Shown here: piece by piece, positions 34,431 to 42,593 of the stretch | Numbering within the stretch: the first letter of the stretch is position 1 | How the letters are laid out: each line of letters begins with the position of its first letter | Source of the DNA: Betaproteobacteria bacterium LSUCC0117 | GTDB taxonomy: Bacteria; Pseudomonadota; Gammaproteobacteria; Burkholderiales; Burkholderiaceae_C | Length of the DNA: 64,000 nt | Assembly: GCA_030441535.1 (NCBI GenBank) | Contig: JAUJFZ010000002.1 | Location: 186,001 to 250,000, forward strand | Direction of reading: 5' to 3' | The notes under the pieces: model-generated | Seen by the model: the letters and a program-made list of their open reading frames with translations, nothing else | What the model was told of the DNA's origin: nothing | The model's database searches: none | Made by a program: the position numbers and the translations under genes

Positions 34431-34599
34431 TTCGACCACCTCCCCACACACGTTGATTTGACTTGCTCGGCGTGTTGCCGACGTAATCGAGGATGAACCG
34501 CACGATCTCTGTTGTCATGGTGCTTTTGCGTTCGTTGCATAAGTTCTGAAACTGCTGCTTCAAGTCGCCTGGCAGTCTGAAGTTCATTAAGGTTTCCAT
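34420..34599 (-). CDS. Ribbon-helix-helix DNA-binding protein (Arc/MetJ-like), first gene of a three-gene unit
   Basis: A 59-residue protein. It begins METLMNFRLPGDLKQQF, a beta-strand followed by two helices (about residues 10-22 and 29-43), the architecture of Arc/MetJ-type repressors. The ribosome site AGGAG is ideally placed before the ATG. The gene is divergent from the serine recombinase with 106 bp between, and a palindrome (34646-34661) sits in that gap. It probably represses its own unit and perhaps the recombinase. Confidence 0.7.
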   Translation of the reverse strand: METLMNFRLPGDLKQQFQNLCNERKSTMTTEIVRFILDYVGNTPSKSNQRVWGGGRNAR

Positions 34600-34645
34600 A
34601 GGGTTCTCCTAGTTGTTACATACCTTGTATTTATGCAATTTCAAC

Positions 34646-34661
34646 GTTTCAAAATTGAAAC
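34646..34661. promoter_or_regulatory. Palindrome GTTTCAA-N2-TTGAAAC, second copy
   Basis: A 16-bp palindrome midway between the divergent ribbon-helix-helix and serine-recombinase genes. It matches 30997-31012 at 15 of 16 positions. The position over both promoters suits a shared operator. Confidence 0.55.
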
Positions 34662-34705
34662 TTTTGGAATGACTGAATAATTTTGTTTTGTATTAGCATG
34701 GGTCT

Positions 34706-36373
34706 ATGCCGACCCTACACATCTACACACGTGTATCAACTGCCGCTCAAGCAGATGAGGGAATGTCGCTCGAAACCCAGCGGGAATTGGGTATTAAAAG
34801 GGCGAAAGAACTAGGGTTTGAATACCAGGTGTGGAACGAGGGTGGACGTTCGTCAAACCATGAGGGCGTGGATAAGCGACCGGTGCTGTCGCAGGTATAC
34901 GCCAAGATTAAAACCGGTGAGATCAAGCACTTCTTTGTCTACGATCAGAGTCGCCTTTCACGCAATGACCAGGTTTCCTCATTGTTCAGGGTTGAGTGCA
35001 ACCGCAACGGCGTGACGCTTTACACAAGGGACGGCAGATATGACTTGAGTAACACCACCGACCAGTTCATGAAGAAGATCATGGATGCGGTCGCTGAGTT
35101 GGACAACGCTCAACGTGCTGAGCGCACCCGTTTGGGAAAACTTGCACGTATTAAGCAGGGTCGTTGGATGGGGGGACCGCCGCCTTATGGGTATGCAATA
35201 GAAAACCATCACCTTGTTGTAAATCCAGAATAAGAGAAGTGGGTGATTCGCATATTTGAGGAATACGCCAACAAGACAGCAACCATCGATATCAAACTGA
35301 TGCTTGATTCCCATGGTGTTCAACCCAGGCGAGGTGGGGGAACTTGGGCGGTCGGTTCAATACAGGCGCTGATGCGTAATACCCACTACATCGGTTATTG
35401 GGACTACACAGATAAGCGCACAGGTGAGACCGTGCGTGTCGACTGCCCACGACTGCTGTCTAGTGCCTTGTGGTCAAAGGTTGAGGCAACCAGAAAAGTT
35501 TATGCAGAAAGGCGCTCAGGCGGCAACGCTGTTCGTCACTTTTACTTGTTGCGTGGTCTTTTGCGCTGCTCCCATTGTGGGACCCTGCTAAGTGGTTTAT
35601 TCAGACCGAACGTCGGCAATGGTCTTTACTACTGTCCGAAAAAAGAAAGGGAGTGGACTAAACGTCCACCCGAAAAGGAGGAAAAGTGGAAGCGTGGAAG
35701 AGTGTGCAAGATGACACGCTCGTTAAACGTAAACGAGACCGACGAACTCGTTTGGGATACCGTCCTTGAGGTTATGAGTAAAAGTCACCTGCTCAAAGAA
35801 AATTTGAAGACTGAAACCTTCGAAAAGTTCGGTAAGGCGGCACTGACCGAAAAGCAAGTTGCCGGTCATAAAACACGTATTTCAGCATTAAAGAAGCAGG
35901 TCAAACAAAACGTTCAAGCGCTTGCAATGCTTGAGACCAACCGAATATTGGAGCGTATAGCGGAGGAGCAATACCCACTGATACGTGCCAATATCACCGC
36001 TGAGAAAGTGGAGACTGAGAGCGAAATAGAGCGTTTACAGGAAGAAATCGACGGGGTAGCGAGAAACAAACGCTGGGTTAACTGGATCGAGCGTTTCCAA
36101 AAGCGACTGCAAGAGCACAAACTGTTCACGCCAGCACAACGCAAAACCTTCCTTGAAGGGATGCTTACATCTATCGAAGTAGAACTGGTTGCCCCAAATG
36201 TTCACAAGTTGACGATCAACTTTGAACTTCCAGTCGTCGAGGATGGTATTGAATACCTAGACCCCAAACGGAAAACCAAAGGTTACCGTTTACGAGAGGG
36301 CGTGCAATCAGTGACTGTCGAGGGTGCAGCACGACAGTACGGTAAAAAAAAGCGTGCCAGAGAATTTACATAA
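34706..36373 (+). pseudogene. Large serine recombinase interrupted by an in-frame TAA
   Basis: The N-terminal resolvase domain (residues 1-140) has YTRVSTAAQADEG with the catalytic serine, YDQSRLSRN and DQFMKKIMDAVAELD. The protein then continues into the 'recombinase' domain (GGPPPYGYA ... IRIFEEYANKTA), a zinc ribbon (CSHCG ... YYCP) and a long coiled coil (about residues 370-460). A TAA at 35231-35233 breaks the frame between these parts while the frame on both sides is the same (no shift). Restored, it would be 555 residues, a normal length for the family. Either a recent nonsense mutation or readthrough. Confidence 0.85.
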
Positions 36374-36448
36374 CAAATCGAATCCGTTACCGTCGAGTAA
36401 CTCATCGCAACGAACAGCGAGATAATGGGTGGCAAACTCATCAGCCAC

Positions 36449-37009
36449 ATGACTAAGAACGACTTCTTCGAAACACTTCTATCCGTAAGTTTCTTCGCCG
36501 TTCTGTATTTCTTGCTTTATCAAGTCCAAGTCAAGGTGCTGTCCGACTTCGACTTTTTACCGATGGCCAGTATTTTGTTCATACCTGCTGGTATCAAGTT
36601 CTTGGCCATGGTGGTCGGGCAAGGGCCGGGTGTGGTGGGAATCGCGCTGGGTTTTGCCTTGGTTGAAATTAACGCTGGCAAAACGCTCGACCTCACAGCC
36701 TTTTTGACGCACGTGTTGCTGTGGTTGGTGCTGCCCTATGCACTTTTGCGTGGTTATTTGGCTAAAAGCGATCTCAAAAACGACTTGACTGCGCTAACCA
36801 CTTACCAGTTGTTTGTGATGGCGGTTATCGTCTCACTCACCAGTTCGCTGGCTATACAACTTTACTTCTTTGGGCTCTTCGACCCGCAGTACCCCGTTTT
36901 AAAGGGGATCTGGTCGATGACTGTCGGTGATTTGTCCGGTATTTTTCTATCGCTGGCATTTGTGGTTGCCATGCGCCGCGTTTTTGCGCGACGCACCCGA
37001 ACCAACTAA
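36449..37009 (+). CDS. MASE1-like integral membrane protein, copy 2
   Basis: A 186-residue membrane protein paralogous to that at 31627-32199. Motifs are shared in order and the two sequences look about half identical. An in-frame ATG lies eight codons earlier (36425); MTKNDFFETLL at 36449 aligns with the start of copy 1. The base composition is more like the core genome than that of copy 1. It converges on boxA with a 17-nt gap. Function unknown. Confidence 0.7.
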   Translation: MTKNDFFETLLSVSFFAVLYFLLYQVQVKVLSDFDFLPMASILFIPAGIKFLAMVVGQGPGVVGIALGFALVEINAGKTLDLTAFLTHVLLWLVLPYALLRGYLAKSDLKNDLTALTTYQLFVMAVIVSLTSSLAIQLYFFGLFDPQYPVLKGIWSMTVGDLSGIFLSLAFVVAMRRVFARRTRTN

Positions 37010-37026
37010 ATACAGTACGTGTTGGC

Positions 37027-38301
37027 TCAATAGGTTTCGAGGTGCAGTCGGCCGCTGCGCTTCATCTCGGCGGCCGTTGACGCCCAGTCGATGTTGTGTG
37101 CTTTGCAAATGTCTTGCATGGCTGCCAATACCCCGTCCTCCATCGCCTTCAGGCCACAGACGTAAAAATAGGCATTCGGGTCTGCGATTAATTTCGCCAA
37201 GGTGTCGCCTTGCTCGCGCATGCAGTCTTGCACGTAGGTTTTGGGCTGGTCGGGCTCACGCGATAGCGCGAAATGCGTCGTGATGAATGATGCGGGTAAC
37301 TTTTGCAGCGGACCAAAATAAGGCAGCTCTGCTTTCGAGCGCGCTCCAAAGAACAGCAACAGATCACCGCCTTCATAGGCCCCTTTGGTAACCAAGCGGC
37401 GGCGCCATTCGGTCATGGCGCGCATTGGCGCACTGCCGGTGCCGGTGCAGATCATCACGATGTGACTGTTCGCGTGGTTGGGCATCAAGAAGCTACTGCC
37501 AAAGGGTCCAATGACCTTGACGGTATCGCCCACCTTGGCGTCGCACAGGTAGTTCGATGCCACGCCGCGAACGGGCTCACCTGCGTGGTTTTCTAGTACA
37601 CGCTTAACAGTGATGGACAGGTTGTTGTAGCCTGCGCGCTCGCCGTTGCGTGGGCTTGCAATAGAGTACTGCCGCGCGTGGTGGGCGCGGCCATTGGCAT
37701 CGGTGCCAGGCGGCAAAATGCCCAGTGACTGGCCCTCCAGAACCGGGAATGCGCAGTCACCAAAATCCAGCACGATGTGGTGGGTGTCGTAGTCGTGTCC
37801 CACCTCCGTGACACGGTGGTTGCCCACGACCTTGGCCTCGATAAAGGGTTCGTTTGCCTTGGGGCCAAAGAGTTGTGTGTACGGGTGTGCCGCAGACCAT
37901 GGCGGTGTCGTGGCAGACAGGTTGGCAACCGGTGCTGTGACGATGCCCGTATCGCCTGTTGGCGCGTCAGCATCCGGTGCGGGGGTGTCGACAGCCGCAC
38001 TTAAAGGTACGGCATCGCCTTCGACGTCAACTTGCTCGGGTAACTCGTCCCACGTCAGTTGGTCTTCCACCGAGTAGGCTTGCGCTTTGTAGACCTTGCG
38101 CCAGTTGTCAATGGAGCCCGTGGGACAGGGTGAGATGCAATCCATACAGCCATTGCACTTGCTGGCATCGACCACGTAATTGAGATCGTTGTGCGTGATG
38201 GCACCAATGGGGCAGGTCGCCTCACAGGTGTTGCAACGAATACAGATCTCGGGGTCAATCAGGTGTTGATTGATGACGGTGGCTTCAGCAAGGTCAGACA
38301 T
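37027..38301 (-). CDS. boxA: Benzoyl-CoA 2,3-epoxidase, reductase subunit BoxA
   Basis: A 424-residue flavo-iron-sulfur reductase that passes NADPH electrons to the epoxidase BoxB. The N-terminus has two 4Fe-4S ferredoxin motifs: CIRCNTCEATCPIGA and CNGCMDCISPCPTG (residues 18-60). A spacer of about 70 residues follows, then the FAD domain (RQYSIASPR) and the NADPH domain (MICTGTGSAPMRAMTEWRRRL). It ends SGRLHLETY, typical of ferredoxin-NADP reductases. It lies 21 nt after boxB. Confidence 0.95.
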   Translation of the reverse strand: MSDLAEATVINQHLIDPEICIRCNTCEATCPIGAITHNDLNYVVDASKCNGCMDCISPCPTGSIDNWRKVYKAQAYSVEDQLTWDELPEQVDVEGDAVPLSAAVDTPAPDADAPTGDTGIVTAPVANLSATTPPWSAAHPYTQLFGPKANEPFIEAKVVGNHRVTEVGHDYDTHHIVLDFGDCAFPVLEGQSLGILPPGTDANGRAHHARQYSIASPRNGERAGYNNLSITVKRVLENHAGEPVRGVASNYLCDAKVGDTVKVIGPFGSSFLMPNHANSHIVMICTGTGSAPMRAMTEWRRRLVTKGAYEGGDLLLFFGARSKAELPYFGPLQKLPASFITTHFALSREPDQPKTYVQDCMREQGDTLAKLIADPNAYFYVCGLKAMEDGVLAAMQDICKAHNIDWASTAAEMKRSGRLHLETY

Positions 38302-38322
38302 GGTGCAATGGCTTTCAGATGC

Positions 38323-39750
38323 TTAGTTAAAACGCACGTAATCGAACTCGATCGGCATGCGGTTGACACCCATGGCGGGGGGGGCGATCCAGTTCGCAAA
38401 CTTACCGGGTTCGACCACACGGCCCATCAGGCTCGCCACAAACGCACGGTCTTCGGTCGATGGCAACCATTCACCGGCGCGTGCTTTCCATTCAGTCTCG
38501 CTCACGACTTGGCCTTCAGGTGTAACGTTCGCACCAGCCAACGCACCAATGTTGCGGTTAAACGCTTTGTGCGGCACGCGCAACTGGAAGGGGATACCAG
38601 CCTTGGTCAAGACCTTGTTCCAACGCTCGACACCGGCCACGCTGTCTTTGATGTAGTCGTCACGCAGGACTTCGTTCAAGGCGTTCAGCATGGGCACTTC
38701 TTTGGTTTCAATACCACCATCTTTAGCCACCAGCACTGGGTAGGTTTTGTCCTTCAAGATGTGGTCGTCATCGCGCTTACCTTCTTCGTAACGGCTCTTC
38801 AAACCGGTGCTGTAGAAGGTAGCTGCGTTACTTGACTCGTCGGCGCCGAACAAATCGATCGTCACGCTGAAGTGGAAGTTCAGGTAACGCTGGATGGTGG
38901 GCAGATCAATCACGCCGGCTGCACGCAGCTTGTTGACGTCATCGGTCTTCAGCTCGTTCATGACTTGTGCTGTGCGCTGGATGGTACGTGCCACGCCGCT
39001 TTCACCGACAAACATGTGGTGCGCCTCTTCGGTCAGCATGAACTTGGTGGTGCGCGCCAGCGGGTCAAAAGCAGACTCTGACAGTGCGGCCAACTGGAAC
39101 TTGCCGTCACGGTCTGTGAAGTAAGTGAACATGAAGAAGCTCAGCCAATCAGGTGTGGCTTCGTTGAAGGCGCCCAGAATACGAGGATTGTCTTCATCAC
39201 CGCTGCGACGCTCGAGCAACGCATCCGCTTCTTCGCGGCCATCACGTCCGAAGTGCTTGTGCAGCAGGTAAACCATCGCCCACAGGTGACGACCCTCTTC
39301 CACGTTGATTTGATACAGGTTACGCAGGTCGTACATGCTGGGGGCTGTTAAACCCAAATGACGCTGTTGTTCGACGGATGCGGGCTCGGTGTCACCTTGC
39401 GTCACGATGATACGGCGCAGGTTAGCGCGGTATTCACCAGGAACGTCGGTCCAGGCTTTTTCGCCCTTGTGGTCGCCAAACGCGATGGTGCGGTCGTCGC
39501 TGCCAGGGTTCAAGAAGATGCCCCAGCGGTAATCACGCATTTTGACGTGGCCGAACTGGGCCCAACCTTGGGGATCAACGCTAACCGCGGTACGCAAATA
39601 AACTTCGCTGTCGGTTGAGCCCTCAGGGCCGATGTCGTCCCACCAGCTCACAAAGTTGGGCTGCCACTGCTCGAGTGCGCGCTGTAACGTGCGGTCTTCG
39701 CTGAGGTTGACGTTGTTGGGGATCTTTTCGCTGTAGTTGATGCCAGACAT
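38323..39750 (-). CDS. boxB: Benzoyl-CoA 2,3-epoxidase, oxygenase subunit BoxB
   Basis: A 475-residue di-iron enzyme that oxidises benzoyl-CoA to 2,3-epoxybenzoyl-CoA. Iron-ligand motifs are seen in EEGRHLWAMVYLL and EEAHHMFVGESG. The sequence is of typical BoxB length throughout. It is the second of three genes, 24 nt after boxC. Confidence 0.95.
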   Translation of the reverse strand: MSGINYSEKIPNNVNLSEDRTLQRALEQWQPNFVSWWDDIGPEGSTDSEVYLRTAVSVDPQGWAQFGHVKMRDYRWGIFLNPGSDDRTIAFGDHKGEKAWTDVPGEYRANLRRIIVTQGDTEPASVEQQRHLGLTAPSMYDLRNLYQINVEEGRHLWAMVYLLHKHFGRDGREEADALLERRSGDEDNPRILGAFNEATPDWLSFFMFTYFTDRDGKFQLAALSESAFDPLARTTKFMLTEEAHHMFVGESGVARTIQRTAQVMNELKTDDVNKLRAAGVIDLPTIQRYLNFHFSVTIDLFGADESSNAATFYSTGLKSRYEEGKRDDDHILKDKTYPVLVAKDGGIETKEVPMLNALNEVLRDDYIKDSVAGVERWNKVLTKAGIPFQLRVPHKAFNRNIGALAGANVTPEGQVVSETEWKARAGEWLPSTEDRAFVASLMGRVVEPGKFANWIAPPAMGVNRMPIEFDYVRFN

Positions 39751-39774
39751 GGTGATTTACTCCAGGTTAAAAAA

Positions 39775-41448
39775 TTAAACGCGATTCCAGTCGTACACGG
39801 CTTTATCGCCTTTGCCGTATACCTTTAATGAGCCCTTTTCGCCGACCGCGTTGGGGCGCTGGAAGATCCAGTTTTGCCAAGCGCTCAAGCGGCCAAAGAC
39901 GCGGGTGAACATGGTTTCTTTGCCGTTGAAGCGCAGGTTCGCTTCCATACCAGTCAAAGCATCGGGCGACATGGCGGCGCGCTCTTCCAGCGCGATGCGG
40001 ACCTCGTCTTCCCAGTCGATGTCATCGGGGTTCATGGTGACCAAGCCGAGTGCGAATGCGGCATCTGCATCGAGCAACTCGCCTTGCTTGGCCTGCACGG
40101 CGGCAAGTGGCTCGGCTTCTTCATAGAAGCGGCGCTGCAGGCGGCTTTGCTCGGTGGCCATTGGGTACCAACCGTGGTTGGCTTCGCCCGTTGCGATACA
40201 CGGCGCATCGGCGTCGTCTGGCAATGCCAGGTGGTAAATGCGGTCGCAGGTGAGGGCCAATTCCAACATCGTGCCAGCAAAGCAAGAGCCCTTTTCAATC
40301 AGGGCGAACAGGCTGCGTGATGACACATCAAGGCGGCTGAAGGTGCGGCGCAACAAGCCAATCGTTTCACGAACCAGCCAGAAGTCTTTGTTTGCGGCCA
40401 AGACAGCATCCATCGCCAACACAGCTTTGGGGTCACCTTCGGTCTTAATCAACCAAGTGCCGATGTCGAGCTCGTTGGTGCGCATATTCAGGATGGCGTC
40501 TTCCAAATCGCGGGCCATGGCCAGCGGGTAGAAGTTTTCGCCTGCGGCGTGGATCGCCTCTGGGGTATCGGGCAACGCGCCTTGTGGGCCTTTAACGGTG
40601 AAGGTCGCTAGGCGTTTGGCGCGATCGATGTCAACCGTAACGGTGTTGTAGACCCGGCGGTTTTCGGTGATCTCACGCTTCAGTGCGGTGATGCGAATGC
40701 CTTTAGCAGCGGCGTCGCGTGTGCTCTTGGCGGCGAGCGCAGCGGCTTTCTCTGTTACGGCGTCTGCAAATTTCGCGGGTTTGGCGATGTCATCCACCAA
40801 GCGCCAGTCTTTTGCTTTTTGACCGCGAATGCCTTCTGTCACGGTACAGAAGATGTCGGCCAAATCGTGGCGCACGTGACGCTTGTCGGTAACGCGGGTC
40901 AGACCGCCTGTGCCGGGCAACACGCCCAAGAGTGGCACTTCGGGCAAGCTGACAGCCGATGAACGGTCATCGATCAACAAAATTTCGTCACAGGCCAGGG
41001 CCAATTCGTAGCCGCCGCCAGCACACGCGCCGTTCACTGCAGCCAAGAACTTCAGTCCGTCGTGGGTTGAAGAGTCCTCCAAGCCGTTGCGGGTCTCGTT
41101 GGTGAACTTACAGAAGTTGACCTTCCACGCATGGCTGGATACACCCAGCATGAAGATGTTGGCGCCTGAGCAGAAGATGCGGTCCTTGGCACTGGTCACC
41201 ACGACGACTTGTACTTGTGGGTGCTCGAAGCGAATGCGGTTCACTGCGTCGTACAACTCAATGTCAACACCGAGGTCGTAGCTGTTGAGTTTGAGTTTGT
41301 AGCCGGGGCGCAGGCCACCGTCTTCGTTGAAGTCGGCGGTCAACGTGGCAACGTTGCCTTCCACTTTCAGCGACCAGTGCTGGTATTGCTCGGGATTGGT
41401 TTGATAGTCCACTCGCAATGCGGTGTTGACGTCATTCAAGGCATTCAT
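39775..41448 (-). CDS. boxC: 2,3-epoxybenzoyl-CoA dihydrolase BoxC
   Basis: A 557-residue crotonase-superfamily enzyme that opens the epoxide ring of the CoA ester to 3,4-dehydroadipyl-CoA semialdehyde plus formate. The first crotonase-like half shows ANIFMLGVSSHAWKVNFCKFTNE, VNGACAGGGYELALACDEI and GVLPGTGGLTRVTDKR. The second half carries another crotonase-like segment. GGAG lies before the ATG. First gene of the boxCBA transcript. Confidence 0.95.
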   Translation of the reverse strand: MNALNDVNTALRVDYQTNPEQYQHWSLKVEGNVATLTADFNEDGGLRPGYKLKLNSYDLGVDIELYDAVNRIRFEHPQVQVVVVTSAKDRIFCSGANIFMLGVSSHAWKVNFCKFTNETRNGLEDSSTHDGLKFLAAVNGACAGGGYELALACDEILLIDDRSSAVSLPEVPLLGVLPGTGGLTRVTDKRHVRHDLADIFCTVTEGIRGQKAKDWRLVDDIAKPAKFADAVTEKAAALAAKSTRDAAAKGIRITALKREITENRRVYNTVTVDIDRAKRLATFTVKGPQGALPDTPEAIHAAGENFYPLAMARDLEDAILNMRTNELDIGTWLIKTEGDPKAVLAMDAVLAANKDFWLVRETIGLLRRTFSRLDVSSRSLFALIEKGSCFAGTMLELALTCDRIYHLALPDDADAPCIATGEANHGWYPMATEQSRLQRRFYEEAEPLAAVQAKQGELLDADAAFALGLVTMNPDDIDWEDEVRIALEERAAMSPDALTGMEANLRFNGKETMFTRVFGRLSAWQNWIFQRPNAVGEKGSLKVYGKGDKAVYDWNRV

Positions 41449-41496
41449 GGCAAGGGCTCCTAAAAGTGGGGTTGTTGATCACCGATAGGAATTATT

Positions 41497-41521
41497 ATGC
41501 ATGTACATGAAAAATGATGCA
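41497..41521 (-). promoter_or_regulatory. TGCA-repeat operator region of boxCBA
   Basis: Between boxR and boxC lie ATGCAT (41497-41502) and TGCA (41518-41521) with a TGTACA word between. BoxR and BzdR bind TGCA repeats. This placement, about 50-75 nt before boxC, fits a BoxR operator. Confidence 0.4.
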
Positions 41522-41544
41522 ACTTTAAAGAATAAGTATTTACC

Positions 41545-42471
41545 CTAGGTGCTGACATGTTGCTGCACGATTGCCAATAATTTCTCAAAAGTCTCGTCCA
41601 GGGGTTGTTGGCTGGTGTTGAGCGTGAATTGCGCCTTGCGATAGAACGCGGCACGGCCCGCCAAAATGCTTTTCAGGTCCTCCATGGCCTCGGGGCTGGC
41701 ATGCATGGGGCGTGTGTCACCTTGCGCCATGACCCGCCCCATGTGGTCCTCTGGGCTGGCCTGCAACCAAATCGTGGTGCAGTGGCTTAGCAGCTGATTG
41801 AATGCCGTCGGGTCGGACACCAATCCCCCGGGGGTGGCAATCACGACGGCATCGTGGTTTTCGATGGTTTGTTTGAGTGCGCGTTGCTCGTATCGGCGGT
41901 ACGCGTTCAAGCCATACAGCGCTTGAATTTCAGACAGCCGACAGCCAGCAAGTTCTTCGACCTCGTGGCTCAATTCAGTGAACGGACAACCCAGCGCAGC
42001 CGCGAGACGCCCGCCCAGCGTCGTTTTGCCAGCGCCTCGCAGGCCGATCAGGGCAATGCGGCGCGAGCGCGCTTCGGGGTCTTGGGTCATCCCCAAGGTT
42101 TGCGAGGCCGCTTGACGCACGCGTGCGAGCGCGCTCTCGTCCAGCGGCGTTAGTAACTCCCGCAACATCAACCACTCAGGCGTGCTTGTGGTGACGTCAC
42201 CGACGATCTCGGCCAAGGTACATTGCAAGGCGTTAGCGACATCCAGTAACACCAAAACAGAGGCATTACCGGTGCCCAACTCCAGGTTGGCCAAATGGCG
42301 CTCTGAAACCCCCGCGGCCTGCGCGACGGCCTTGCGCGTGAGGCCACGGCGTGCGCGCAGCGCACGGACCCGTGCGCCTAAAGACAGCAAGAATTGGTTT
42401 CTACGGGCGAGCTCGTCGGCATCCGTAGCAACCGGCGGGTGGTTTGGCGTAGATGCGACGTTTGATGGCAT
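41545..42471 (-). CDS. boxR: Benzoyl-CoA-responsive regulator BoxR
   Basis: A 308-residue regulator with an N-terminal XRE-type helix-turn-helix (LGARVRALRARRGLTRKAVAQAAGVSERHLANLELG, about residues 30-65) and a C-terminal shikimate-kinase-like domain (IALIGLRGAGKTTLGGRLAAAL, about residues 140-160). This two-domain form is specific to the BzdR/BoxR group, where benzoyl-CoA binding to the kinase-like domain relieves repression. It lies between the divergent bclA and the boxCBA genes. Confidence 0.92.
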   Translation of the reverse strand: MPSNVASTPNHPPVATDADELARRNQFLLSLGARVRALRARRGLTRKAVAQAAGVSERHLANLELGTGNASVLVLLDVANALQCTLAEIVGDVTTSTPEWLMLRELLTPLDESALARVRQAASQTLGMTQDPEARSRRIALIGLRGAGKTTLGGRLAAALGCPFTELSHEVEELAGCRLSEIQALYGLNAYRRYEQRALKQTIENHDAVVIATPGGLVSDPTAFNQLLSHCTTIWLQASPEDHMGRVMAQGDTRPMHASPEAMEDLKSILAGRAAFYRKAQFTLNTSQQPLDETFEKLLAIVQQHVST

Positions 42472-42517
42472 TCGGGTATTTACGAGGTTGACGTTTCAGT
42501 TGAAATAGGCAAAATAT

Positions 42518-42573
42518 TGCATGTTTAGGGCGGAGAGTGCATAGACGCCTGAACGATACAACATGCTACTGCA
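42518..42573 (+). promoter_or_regulatory. TGCA repeats upstream of bclA
   Basis: TGCA occurs at 42518-42521, 42538-42541 and 42570-42573, all between boxR and bclA. Like those before boxC they may be BoxR sites. Confidence 0.4.
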
Positions 42574-42593
42574 ATTTTGGGAGACCCCACGTC

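Noticed and set aside
30641..36400. A Tn7-like transposon at the glmS end.
   Set aside because: No TnsA/B/C-type genes were found; only tyrosine and serine recombinases are seen.
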